NCBI RefSeq assembly: GCF_019578655.1
Contig: NC_063260.1
Location: 4,218,501-4,282,500, forward strand
DNA length: 64,000 bases
Source: Ricinus communis
Taxonomy: Eukaryota; Streptophyta; Magnoliopsida; Malpighiales; Euphorbiaceae
Direction: 5' to 3'
The notes under the pieces were generated by a model. That model saw only the letters and a list, made by a program, of their open reading frames with translations, was not told where the DNA came from and ran no database searches. Every line of letters begins with the position of its first letter. Position 1 is the first letter of the stretch. A program made the position numbers and the translations under genes. Positions 10,046 to 20,575 of the stretch are shown in pieces.

Positions 10046-11220
10046 TTACTGTTACTGTTGTTTAAATATTATTAATTTTCTAAAATTGCATTACTTCACT
10101 ATACTGCTATTACTACCGTGATTGTTGAGTATCATCTTGCATGTAATATTGCTGATGTTAATGTTTTGTGGCTCGGGATGAGGCAACAGTAGAATATGCC
10201 ACCTGATGGCTATATTAGGACCGTGTGCGCACCGGTGAAAATCAGAGTCTCGTAATAGAGGAATATTCAATGATTGGGCCTTGGTCGAGCATAGCTTTCT
10301 GGGACTATGGAAGTCTGATTTGCCGGAGAAAGGTTCATGGTCGAGCATTTCTCTCTAGGTACCGGCTATATTGGTATTTTAGTGACTAGACTGGACTTAA
10401 GGACCCTGGTCAAACTTTCCTCTCTGAGTACCAGTCTTATTAGATTAAGAGAGTCGAAAGGCTACTAGAATTGGAGGTTTAGGATTCTGCTGTAGTACTC
10501 GTCTCGTGTGTATTAAAATTATATGTTCTTTTAAAATTACGATGTGACACACATTTATTATTTTGAGATATTTTATACTATTAAATAATTATTTTATATT
10601 TTTGGTTGCTTAAATTCAAAGTACATGATTTTAACTAACTCTCGAGACTGACACTCTTAATTTTAATTTTTTAGGTGACAACTAGATTCTCCGTAGACTT
10701 TCTCTTGGCAGCCCGACTTCCTTCCCCATTCGGGCTTATTATAATTAAATTCTAACTATTGCACTTCGAATTATTTGGAATTCTAAACTCTCCATAGTAG
10801 TGGACTTGGAACTTTACATTTTATCTTAGTCTGTTAAAATTATAAGAGAATTATCTAGTAATCTAGCTGATGGATTAATTTGATTATATGGTGATTATGT
10901 GAATGAATTATTATTGGTTTATTTAGATAGTATATATATATTCATGTATGTGATTATCTGGATTATTGGCTAGTTATGCTTGCTACGGGTTTCGGTGACC
11001 CTAAGCCTATCCATTTTCAAGCGCCGGTCACTGGTCCACGAATCGAGTCGTGACAAAACCAGCTATCAGCTAATAAAAAAAACTCTAAAATGTAATTGAT
11101 GTAATTAGCAGCTGATATTAACTGCAGATTTTTAAATCTTTACCAAACACTTTAATATAGATTTTCAGTGATAAATAACTATCACTTGCACCAAACCTCT
11201 AAACCAAATACGCTCTTAGA

Positions 11221-12278
11221 GTATGTTTGGCCTAATCAATCAATGCAACCAGTAACGGGTGGCTGGTAGTTGGTAGCTGATGGCTGATAATTGTTAGCTA
11301 ATAGCTGATAAATTAAACTATTTGATAAAATTTTATTAGCAATTATTGTTAATATGTTAAATGATCATTGATAGTATAATCTATTTTAAAATATATATTT
11401 TTTTATTTTTCATTTTATTTTTAATAATACAAATTAATAAAAATAACGTATAATGATTAAAGATATTATAGCTAATTTTCTTTAGCTCAATTTTATTTAT
11501 TATTAAAAATATTTATAAAATTTATTTAAAAATAGAAATTAAAATCTAAATTTCAATAATAAAAACTCTAATTTTAATATCATAATTATAAATATTTTAA
11601 TTATTTAATTATTAAGTATAATTGTAAAATAATAATCATTAAATTATAAAAAATAATTATATGAGATCAATTTAAAGTAAGTTATTATTAATAAATATTA
11701 AAAAGAATAATATTATCTAAATAAATAAAATAAGTTATTAGCTAATACAATTAACAATTGATTGATACTAAATCAGCTATCAGCTGCTAATTCTTAAATT
11801 TTTACCAAACACTTTAATATAATTTTTTAGTGAGAAACAACTATCAGTTTATGTTGATATTATATTATTAATATCTTTTATAATTTATAATAAATAATTT
11901 TATTTTAAAATTATATTTAATAGTTAAATAATTAAGATATTTATAATTATAATATCTGAAATTAGAATTTTTATTAGTGAAACTTAAATTTTAATTTCTA
12001 CTTTTAAAATAACTTTGAAGTATTTTTAATAATAAAAAACTAAGCTAAATAAAATTAATTATAATATTTTAAATATTATAAATTATTTTTATTAATTTAT
12101 ATAATTGAAAATAGTATAATAAAATAAAATATAGTTAAAGATAAATTATACCTTTAATGGCCATTTAACATACTAACAACAATCGCTATAAAATTTTACT
12201 AAACGGTTTATTTTATCAACTATCAATTATCAGCCAACAACTCCCAGATACATTGATCAGTCAAATTAAATAGGGCCT
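11221..12278. mobile_element. Foldback MITE with ~400-500 bp inverted arms
   Basis: The left arm (11221-11640) and right arm (about 11880-12278) are inverted copies over most of their length. For example, the left arm's GGCTGATAATTGTTAGCTAA corresponds to GGCTGATAATTGATAGTTGA in the reverse complement of the right arm, and AGAAATTAAAATCTAAATTTC in the left corresponds to AGAAATTAAAATTTAAGTTTC in the right. The unpaired middle (about 11640-11870) resembles the right half of the adjacent split MITE. No coding sequence. It directly abuts that MITE at 11220/11221. Confidence 0.75.
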
Positions 12279-12903
12279 TCATTTATCTATTTAAGTACGG
12301 TCAACTGGCTTAAGTAAGTAATTAAAGTGTTTGTTATTTTTTGGACTGAATTTTAAAACTATTATCTTCCTTAAATTCGTTCATTTTCTTCCACTGATTT
12401 TTGGAATATAGCTTTTTAAATACATTTGTTACATTTTATCCAAACAAAAGAATTATATGTTTTGAGTTACAAATAGAACTGGTCCAGTGACCGCTCTTGG
12501 CCGAAAATCATTTTATATAAATTAAATATTTATATGAATTAAAATTAATATAAATGATTCCAATTACTATTAAAAATAAATTATTTAAATATTAATATAA
12601 ATTTATATAAAAATATGAAATTAAAATGTTTTATATATAAAAAAGTATTAAATTTTTAATTTGAATAAGTAAATGATTATGAATTATTATATAAATTGAA
12701 AAATTCTATTATTTGAAGATTGTATATTTTTGTAATAAAATTTTAGAAATGATTTTAAATTAATTTTCTCACTTGTATTTTAATTATATTTGAAGATGGA
12801 AATAGAATATATAAATAAAAGAATAGTTATTAATAAATTGATTATAGTAATATAATAGTCTAGTATTCATCCTTCCGACGGAAGTCATTTTATACGAATA
12901 AAA
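12279..12903. other. AT-rich spacer between two repeat nests
   Basis: No gene, RNA or clear repeat structure seen; the sequence is AT-rich. Confidence 0.5.
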
Positions 12904-13323
12904 TATGGCTAAATACATAAATGAGACTCTGAAATTATCTTATTTTTAATTGGCCCCATGAACTCAATTTTAATTCAATTGGACTTCTCAATTTTAAAGG
13001 TTATTATTTAACCCCTTCAATCATAGATGTGTGTTTTACGCTATCTAAAAACCTATAAGTTTGAATAAAATAATATATTTAAAAATATAAGATAATGGAT
13101 AAATACATAAATGGTCCCTTAAACTTGTTTCATTGTTACAATTGACCCTCCAAACTCAATTTTGATTCAATTGGACCTTTCAACTTTATGAATTATTATT
13201 TTTACTCCTTCAATCATAGATGTTATGCGCGTGTGTTTTACGCCATCTAAAAAATGCGTAAATTCGAATACAATAATATATATTTAAAATATAAAAAAGA
13301 GTAAAACAATGAGTTTTAGTTTT

Positions 13324-16307
13324 TGTAATACCCAGAATTTTCATGTAATAATAGTAATATTAATAATAACTAATAAATTAGTTTTTATTTAAATTAATTT
13401 TAGCTTTATATTTTTATTCGGTTTAATTAGAATGATTTAAATGTAATTTTAAATTTTAATATTACAATTAAAGGAGTTATTTTTCTATAGCCAATTATTT
13501 TTATTTTTTAAGGAGTTAATTAAGTAAATTATTTGAGAAATAAATTATATTTTTGGTCATTCCAAATTCTCCCCAAATGTATATATAAATATAAATAAAA
13601 TTATATATTGGAAGAATTTGTAAAGGATGTTTTTATAAAAGAAATTTCTTGGAAAAATTGGTATTTTAATTAGCTAGTGGTATTAAATTTTAAGTTGGAA
13701 AATATTTGGCAAATTAATTATTTAATTTAATTGTGTGTTTGGACTAAATTGGAAATTATTTTGGGATGAGGATTAACAGTATAATTTTATTATTATTTAA
13801 TGAAAATTTGTATGTTTGGTATTTTTGTAAATAAATGTGTCGGCAAGGGTATATGTAATTGTGTATTTTTAATAATTCTAATTTGGCCCAAATTAAATAG
13901 TTAGAGGCTTAATTGAAAAGCTAAAGAAAAGTTTAGGGGTTAATTAGAAATTTTACTGGTAAAATTTTTCTAATTTAAAAAGTTGAGGGACCAAAAGGTA
14001 AGAAAGAAAAATACAGGGATCTAATATCGATATTGGAAGGAAAGAAAGAAGAAAAGGAAGAGAAGGAATCAGGGGAGGGAGAGATGGCCAAAGAAGAAGA
14101 AGAAGGAGGATCGAGCGGCATCGTGAGTCAGGGCGCACGGAGCGTCTTCTTGGTGTCGGCGGCGTGGCGGTGGCGGTGGCGGCGGTGGCGGCGTGGGCGG
14201 GGCAGCGAGCATCACGAAGGACAACCGCGACTTCTACCATTGTAGATGGCGTTTCCGGCGACCATTTCGGGCGGTTCTGGTCTTAAAATGACCAGCAATC
14301 GACGAGCTTTCTCCTTTGCCCATCACCTCCCCTTGAGGCTGCCAAAATTGCAAGACCCGGTGAAGTGAAAAGTAGGGGGCAGCCGGTGTTTTTCGGCTTT
14401 TCCGGCGAGCTCCGGCGGAGGATGGATGATTGGAGGGCATATCCCGACTCTCCTCAGCTCAAGCTTCGTAATGGCACCAGTTTCGTGGCGATTGAACTTC
14501 GTTTGTAAATCGACGGCCGAGATCGTCCGCAAATCGCTCCAGATGATAGGGTGTCAGATCGGAAAATCAGAAGCGGGAATCGTCATCAGTACGTCGTTTC
14601 GAGTCTGATGGTGTGTTCAGATTGTCGATCGAACTCCGGCGGCCGGAGGCGAGTCGACCGAGCGATCAAGCGTCTCGGTAATTTTCTCTGGTCGTTGATT
14701 TAAGAATCCTTTGATTTAACTTATGCTTATTGATTTGTGCTGAGTATTAGATAATATTTGTGTGTTAAAATAATTATTTGTTAGACTACTTGTCATAGTC
14801 GTGTTTTTGTGTTGTGTGGTGGAGTCGGGAAATCAGTAAAGTCTTGGGGACCCGACTCCCGTTGTATTAATTGTTGAATATTTGAACTATTTTTCTTGCA
14901 GGTCTTGGACCCGTTTTATTGGGGGGGGGGGGGAGTAAATGTCCATTTTGTAGAGGAGGTTCTACCGAATTTTCGATAGAATTTACCCAAGTCGAGATTT
15001 TAGACAATCAGTCTTAGGAATCTAGTCCTAGGGTTAATGGTTAATTGTTTCCGCGTTTTGATAAATTATTTTTTCGTGATTAGATAATCCGTTTGTTCGG
15101 CTCGCTCCAACCGAGGCACTAGAGTAGAGCTAGGAGGTTGCCAAAGCTATAAGTTAAAGTCATATATCCGATTACGTGTGTCATGCAAGTATTTTATATG
15201 ATATCTCTGATTTAATGATTAATATTTTGACTAATTGGTTATGTACTGTTTATGCATGCTTTATTTTCCGCGTTACAATTTTTATTGATTTTGTGTTGAT
15301 ACGGGATGGGACAGCAGTAGAACATAGTATTTTGATGGACCACCAATATAAATCCGAGAGTGATGGATAAGGGTAAATAGGTAAATTTTAAAAGAAAAGA
15401 TTAGGACTTGACCTGGTCGAGCATTGCTCTCTGGGCTGAGTAGAGTGTGGTTGCCGGAGTAAAGGTCCCTAGTCGAGCATTGCTCTCTAGGCGCAGACTT
15501 ATTTAGAAATCTAAATGACCAGACTGGAGGTAAGATCCCTGGTCGAGCATTGCTCTCTGGGCGCCAGTCTTATTGGAATAAGAGAGCCGAAAGGCTAAGA
15601 CTAATAGTGAATATTAAGTGACCGGACTAGAGTTAAGGACCCTGGTCGAGCTGTGCTCTCTGTGCGCCAGTCCTATTGGAATGAGATTAGTCGGGATGTT
15701 AGAGCTGAGATTAGCCGAGATGTCAGTATGAAGATTGATCAAGATGTTTGTGTTGGGATTAGGGTTCTACTGGAGTACTCCGTCCCGTAGCGTGTGAAAA
15801 TTATTTTATTTAATTTAAGCATGACATGACACGTTTATTTTTGCATGACTTATTATTTATTTCAAATTAAGTAAATGTGTTATTGAGATGTTTGGAACTG
15901 ATTTTAGATATATGATTTTAACTCACTCTTGAGGCCTTCTCGATTCTTATTTTCGGATTAAGTATTTGTTAGTCTTCCCGCGACTCTTATTTAGTAACCC
16001 GACTCCTTCATCATCGGGTGGTGTATTTGATTTGGTATGTTAATCTGTAAAATCTTAGATTCTCCGCATTAGTAATAGTAAATATATCAGTTGTAAATTT
16101 TCTGAGTTTCGGGTCTCGCCAAATTCTTCTGGCAGACCGAATTAATTATGTAAAATTTAATGGTTCCGATAAATTGTGGCATTAATAACATTAATTGAGA
16201 TGAAATTTGTTTAAGTCAGTGAGTGTCAGGCTTACTACGGGATTCGGTGGCCTTACGCTTATCCATTCTCTAGTGCCGGTCACGGGCCCACAGATGGGGT
16301 CGTGACA
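13324..16307 (+). mobile_element. Solo LTR copy B, intact, with 5-bp target duplication
   Basis: It starts TGTAATACCC and ends GGGTCGTGACA, with the canonical TG...CA. The 5-bp direct repeat GTTTT flanks it exactly (13319-13323 and 16308-16312). It is 2,984 bp long and has no gag-pol. Inside are a purine-rich then GC-rich segment (14030-14700), a poly-G run near 14921-14933, and four imperfect repeats of CTGGTCGAGCATTGCTCTCT (15400-15680). Copies A and C share this architecture. A large Ty3/gypsy LTR is the likeliest source. The apparent frames in the GC-rich part are low-complexity and not conserved among the three copies. Confidence 0.88.
15412..15685 (+). repeat. Four LTR-internal subrepeats with GGTCGAGC core
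   Basis: Imperfect copies of CTGGTCGAGCATTGCTCTCT start near 15413, 15471, 15539 and 15641, the last diverged to GAGCTGTGCTCTCTG. Each is followed by G(C)GCCAG or similar and TATTGGAAT. Copy A has three or four degraded versions at 10260-10440, and copy C has matches in reverse at 61080-61260. Confidence 0.8.
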
Positions 16308-16870
16308 GTTTTTAAACAAAACTTATCATTTTTTTTATATCTATCAAACATTTTCTTACTATGGTTACCGATGTGGTCATAGCCTGTGAGAATAAAAATA
16401 AGTACTTGATGGTAGAAAAGCTGAAGGATTACAATGATTCATTTTACTCTATTGAAAAATAAATTTTTTATTTTATTTAATAAAGTTAATAAAATAATTT
16501 TAATATACAATAAATAATACATTAAAACTAATGGAACATACATTTTACAAGAGGTTAATCCAAAATGCTTAACTTCCATCTGTGAAGGATTTCAATATAA
16601 CAACTCGTGAAATTCATATGCTCAATTAAATCAAAGTTGAGTTTACGATGCCAATTATAAAATATGACAAGTTCAATAGTTCAATTACGTATTTTACCTA
16701 TTATAATTAATTTCATCAGTGATAATATTAATTTTTTATTACTACCATTAGTTGAGAGGTTAAAAATAATAATCCATCAAATTGAAAGTCTAATTGAATC
16801 AAAATTGAATTCGAATAGCCAATTACAAAAACGGAACAAGTTCAGGGGACTATTTTTGTATTTAACCATA

Positions 16871-17526
16871 AATATTTATGTGAATTAGACATTATCATGG
16901 ATATAGTGATTTATTAATCATAAATTATTTAGATATATATACAAATTTTTAAATAAAAATATGAAATTGGAGTTTTTTTTATTAAATAGAACAAAAAATA
17001 TATAAAAATTAAGTAAAAAATATATTAAAAATCTTAGTATAATTCTTATGAAAGAGAGTGAGGAAAGAATTTGAAGTAATTAAATAATTATGAGTAAATT
17101 ATAGAATTCTTTTATAAAAATTAGATTAAATTTATAATTATAAAAAGTGGATTAAAAATCTTAAAATAACTCTTATGATGATAAGGTGAGAAAAATAATT
17201 TAAAGTAATAAAATAGTTGAGTGTAAAATCATAAACTTTTAATATTATATATTTTTATAGAATAGTTAATATACTTTTTAAAGATTCATCTAATTATTAT
17301 TTTTTAGTAATTTTTTTATATAAATTCTTAAACTCATTATAGTTTAAAAAAATAATTTAAAAAATATAAAAAAATTCACATAAAGAAAGAGAAAACAAAT
17401 TACAACCCTATTTTCATGTATGTATAGATTTTCTCAAAATAGTTGGGGAGGGAGGACTTGGACTAAACTTGAAAAACTAAAGTCGAGCCTGACCCGTTAT
17501 ACTTGCCCATATGTTTTGCTTTGATT
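16871..17526. other. AT-rich intergenic sequence
   Basis: No gene or clear repeat seen. A loose direct repeat (ATTAAAAATCTTAxxATAAxTCTTATGA, near 17025 and 17151) suggests old local duplication. Confidence 0.45.
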
Positions 17527-18580
17527 AGGGGTGTCAATACTTAGTGGCGTGTTCCATTTACCTATGATGTACCTATTTAGATGACACGATTAAAATCAAT
17601 ATAAATATTATTAATTTATTAATCATATCAATTTATTTTAATTTTATAATAATATAAATTTTTAGCATGTGATACAAGTACAAAACATATAATACATTCA
17701 TTTGAATGGATGGTATGCAAATCTTAAAATCTGACACAATTTGCTTAATCTGTTAAGCAAATGACACAATTCATTTAATGTATTGATAAGTAAACTGCTG
17801 CATTTTTTTTTCAAATTAATAGAAATATTATAATGATATCGGATTATGAAGAAATATTAGGAAAGTTTTTACCTATATTATATAATATAATAAATAGAAA
17901 AGTGATATGTATATATGAGTGTTTTATACTTTGACATTAGGTGGTTGATATATATTTTACTATTTAAAATTAATAAATATAAAGTCATTTGTTTATTAGT
18001 TTAGTAAATAGATTGATATAACCTAAGTCTGGACAAAATTTTTCTTTATACTTTATACATGTTTATTGTTTTAAAAGAAAAGTAAAATCTTGTTAACAGC
18101 AAAAAATAAAAATAAAGAAGAATAGGAGGTGGCATATCAGAAAATAAGAAAAGAAAATGCTGTTAGAATTTTTTATATTAACTAGATATCATTAATTGTT
18201 TTTACATTTTATTCTTTTGTATTTTATATACTTTATTTTCATATATAGTGATTTTATAATTTTATTCTTTTAAAATTTTGAAGATGTAAATGAATTGAGT
18301 TGAATGGACACATCTCAACAATCACATAAAATTAAATGGGTTATATCAGTAAGTCAACCCGTTACAAGACTTATTTTTAGCCCATTACAAGACTTATTTT
18401 CAGCCACGTTATAAACATGTCAATCTATTTATTAATCTAAAATTACTAAAGTTCAAGTCTAACCAGAAATATATATATATATATATATATTAGGTCTATA
18501 TTATTTATGTTTAACTCGAGTTTAAGATCAAGTCTGAATTTTTATTTCACACTCAGTTTATTAATATTTTGACAATTTTA
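17527..18580 (+). mobile_element. hAT-like MITE, copy 1
   Basis: The left end AGGGGTGTCAATA fits the common plant hAT MITE terminus. The internal sequence matches, in reverse complement, the element at 57985-58753: TTTCAAATTAATAGAAATATTA and the block GTCAATCTATTTA(T/C)TxAATC lie in the same order. The right end is less clear (near TTTTGACAATTTT, about 18567-18580). An (AT)n run interrupts it near 18470-18490. No transposase. Confidence 0.6.
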
Positions 18581-19377
18581 AGGATGTTATTTTATGCTCA
18601 TAAATATTATACATTTTAATATTATCCTTATTCAATAAAGTTGGTTTTACAAGAACCCATAAAGTTGATGTCAAAGTGGTAAAGGGTGAGATTTGAGATG
18701 CAAGGATTCAATGAAGGGTATTCTTAGCTCTTAATTTTTTTATTTTTTATTTTTGGAATTAATTGGTTGTAGTTTTAGTAAGTCTAATCGTGGAAATAAT
18801 TAATAAATGATTTTTTTTTGTGCCTTTCTTTTTTAATTTCTAATCCAATTTTATGTTAAAAAGTTTAAATCTTATTAGATTAAACACAATACATATTTTC
18901 TTTCTTTCTTACAAGTCCTCTAAATTTGATTCAGATAATATATTTTTAATATAATAATATGATGTAAGAAATATGAATAGTAATATAATAGTGCCTTAAT
19001 CTAATCTAATAATAAGTTGAGACCACTTAAACTTCCTCGCCAAATTAAAAGACAAAAAAATTGTGATGACACTAAACAATTAAAAAAATATAATTGTAAA
19101 TATTTTCTTTATTTTTGTTAATATATAGATAGACAAACCTAATTTAAGAAATTAATAACTAATAATACACATATCTCGGATTTTCCAAAATAGAAGCTTA
19201 AATAAGAAACTTCTACTCGAAAATATTACCAAAAAAAAAAAAAAAGATCAAACTTTCCACAAGTGCTAAAATCTTTCCAATTTTGAATCACTTGCCATTA
19301 AATTGTCTCATTTAATTCGTTCCAATCCTCTATTAACGAGGATTCTCTTCTTGCCTTGCTCAAACCACAGAGCAAGC

Positions 19378-19387
19378 CCTATAAAAT
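19378..19387 (+). promoter_or_regulatory. Probable TATA box of the RADIALIS-like gene
   Basis: CCTATAAAAT lies about 100 bp upstream of the ATG at 19481, leaving a plausible 5' UTR of about 70 nt. No competing TATA lies closer. Confidence 0.5.
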
Positions 19388-19480
19388 CATGCACAGGCCC
19401 ACCCAGGCCATGACTCCCTCCGCTGAATCTTCTGAAAAAATTATACAAAAGAGATCATCTAAAACGAAGAGACCATAGTT

Positions 19481-19795
19481 ATGGCTTCAAAAGAAACCCA
19501 GAAATGGAGTCGGGAAGAGAACAAAATATTTGAGATGAACTACGAGCATCTCATGAAAGAAGAGTGGGAAAGGGTCGCTTTGCTGCTTCCTAACAAAACT
19601 GTGGATGATATCAAGTTGCACTATAAGTACTTGTTGGAGGATATTGAGCTGATCGAGTCTGGACTGGTTCCTCTTCCCAGTTATGCTGATGATAATGACG
19701 ATAATTATGATGATGATGATAATGACGACTGCAAGGAGATACTGAAGCAGGAAGATGGTAATGGCGGTAGAATAAATGTCCGAGAATCCCAGTGA
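19481..19795 (+). CDS. RADIALIS-like single SANT/MYB-repeat protein
   Basis: This is a single-exon frame of 104 residues. Residues 8-68 form one SANT/MYB-type repeat: KWSREENKIFE, second Trp in EEWERVALLLP, then NKTVDDIKLHYKYLLEDIELIESGLVPLPSY. The LxEDIxxIESGxVPxPxY signature is that of RADIALIS-like proteins and the N-terminal repeat of DIVARICATA/MYBS proteins. The loop between the two Trp is about three residues shorter than in classical RADIALIS. An Asp-rich tail follows (about residues 69-83). There is no second SHAQKYF repeat, which fits a small RADIALIS-like factor; those compete for the partners of larger MYBs. The start is the first ATG after the TATA box. An N-terminal fragment of a DIVARICATA-type gene is possible but I see no further exon downstream. 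Confidence 0.75.
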   Translation: MASKETQKWSREENKIFEMNYEHLMKEEWERVALLLPNKTVDDIKLHYKYLLEDIELIESGLVPLPSYADDNDDNYDDDDNDDCKEILKQEDGNGGRINVRESQ

Positions 19796-20248
19796 AGATC
19801 GAGAAGAACCTTCATCTTCTTGCTTTAACAAAGTTTGAGTAATGAACTGAAATTAGAACTACTGGCATGAAGTTACTAACTAATATACTGGGGTTATCAG
19901 AGAAGAAATTAGTGCTTGTTCTTTTGTTTTTTCTTTTTTGGTTTGTTTCTTTTATTTTTTATTCTTGTTCTTGTTTTTAATTGCTTGATTTATGTAGTGA
20001 GAGAAAGTCACTCGAATTTAAATTTTATTATTCTAATAAAAACATGAGTCAAATTTCAGTTAATATTCACTCTTTAATTGAAGTCAAATTCCAGTTAATA
20101 TTATTCTTTAGTTGATATTTTTATCGCTATTATATTTAATCACAATCCACGGCTCGTCGTAAAAGCGAAAATTTACCCGGTATAGAAAAGATGACTCAAA
20201 CTTAAAATTTATCATTCTCAAGAATAAAAGTTCATGCCATTTGAGCTA
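19796..20248. other. Downstream region of the RADIALIS-like gene
   Basis: T-rich sequence downstream of the stop probably includes the 3' UTR, then AT-rich spacer. Nothing else supported. Confidence 0.4.
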
Positions 20249-20575
20249 AGGTATTGTTTGGCTTGAGGAATTTTAAAATCTATGAATTTTTAAAATTTTA
20301 TCGATAAGATAAATTTTTGAGGATAATATTAGAAAAAAAATTATGATAACCTATCATTCTTTTAAAATGGTAGATTTTAGACTTTTTCATCTTCTAAGTG
20401 GAAAATTAAAATCCTAAAAAAACAAGTAATTTTAACAGACGAGTGATTTTTTAAAATCTATGAATTTAGACTAGTTTTTTTTTTTTATTTACGAACGATA
20501 AATTTAAACTAAATTCATGAATTTTATAAAATTTTCTGTATGAAATCCATCAATCCAAACCATTCTAAATCTTTT
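20249..20575 (+). mobile_element. Short MITE with GTTTGG-type inverted ends
   Basis: The left end TATTGTTTGGCTTGAGGAATTT and the right end (reverse complement ATTTAGAATGGTTTGGATTGAT) form imperfect inverted repeats, with internal inverted blocks AAATCTATGAATTT and AATTCATGAATTT. The element at 53466-53861 shares the CTATxxATTT and ATCCATxxATT blocks. Together they look like members of one hAT-like MITE family. Confidence 0.6.

Larger units (their letters stand above)
1385..11055 (+). mobile_element. Solo LTR copy A, interrupted by an endogenous pararetrovirus
   Basis: The left end starts TATAATACC, a decayed form of the TGTAATACCC seen in copies B and C, and the right end finishes GTCGTGACA as in copy B. 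Five-base direct repeats AAACC flank it (1380-1384 and 11056-11060), as expected of LTR-retrotransposon integration. Without the viral insert (about 2800-9627) it is about 2.8 kb, close to copy B at 2,984 bp. Landmarks occur in the same order as in B and C: a GC-rich pyrimidine-biased segment (1850-2370), GCAGGTC before a spacer, GGCAGTCTAATCTA, repeated GGTCGAGCAT units (10280-10440), and a final GTCGTGACA. No internal gag-pol of this retrotransposon is present, so it is a solo LTR or a non-coding LTR element. Its size suits a large Ty3/gypsy lineage, but that is inference. Confidence 0.85.
1019..11220. mobile_element. MITE split by a solo LTR (outermost layer of the nest)
   Basis: The outer pieces 1019-1384 and 11061-11220 read as one ~525-bp element once the LTR and one copy of its AAACC target duplication are removed. 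Its ends form an imperfect terminal inverted repeat: the left end has GAGAACGTTTAG, and the right end, read in reverse complement, has AAGAGCGTATTTGG. Deeper in the arms both carry the motif TTTGGTAAA followed by CAGCTGATA-like sequence. The internal part (about 1230-1375) matches the middle of the neighbouring foldback element (about 11590-11720), including the shared string ATATGAGATCAATTTAAAG, so the two belong to related families. A hAT-type MITE is likely, but I could not define the outer target duplication. Confidence 0.7.
12904..16870. mobile_element. Foldback element of tandem ~190-bp units, split by solo LTR copy B
   Basis: The left arm has two direct units (start about 12904 and 13094), each beginning TATGG(C)TAAATACA or AATGGATAAATACA, then AATTG(G/A)CCC, CTCAATTTTxATTCAATTGGAC and CCTTCAATCATAGATG. 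The right arm (about 16540-16870) carries two units of the same kind inverted; its end in reverse complement reads TATGGTTAAATAC. Removing the LTR and one target duplication leaves about 980 bp. No coding sequence is recognisable, so it is a non-autonomous DNA transposon or foldback element of uncertain superfamily. Confidence 0.7.

Noticed and set aside
13953..14608. Several frames on both strands in the GC-rich segment
   Set aside because: Low-complexity, both strands open at once, and inside solo LTR copy B; not conserved in A or C.
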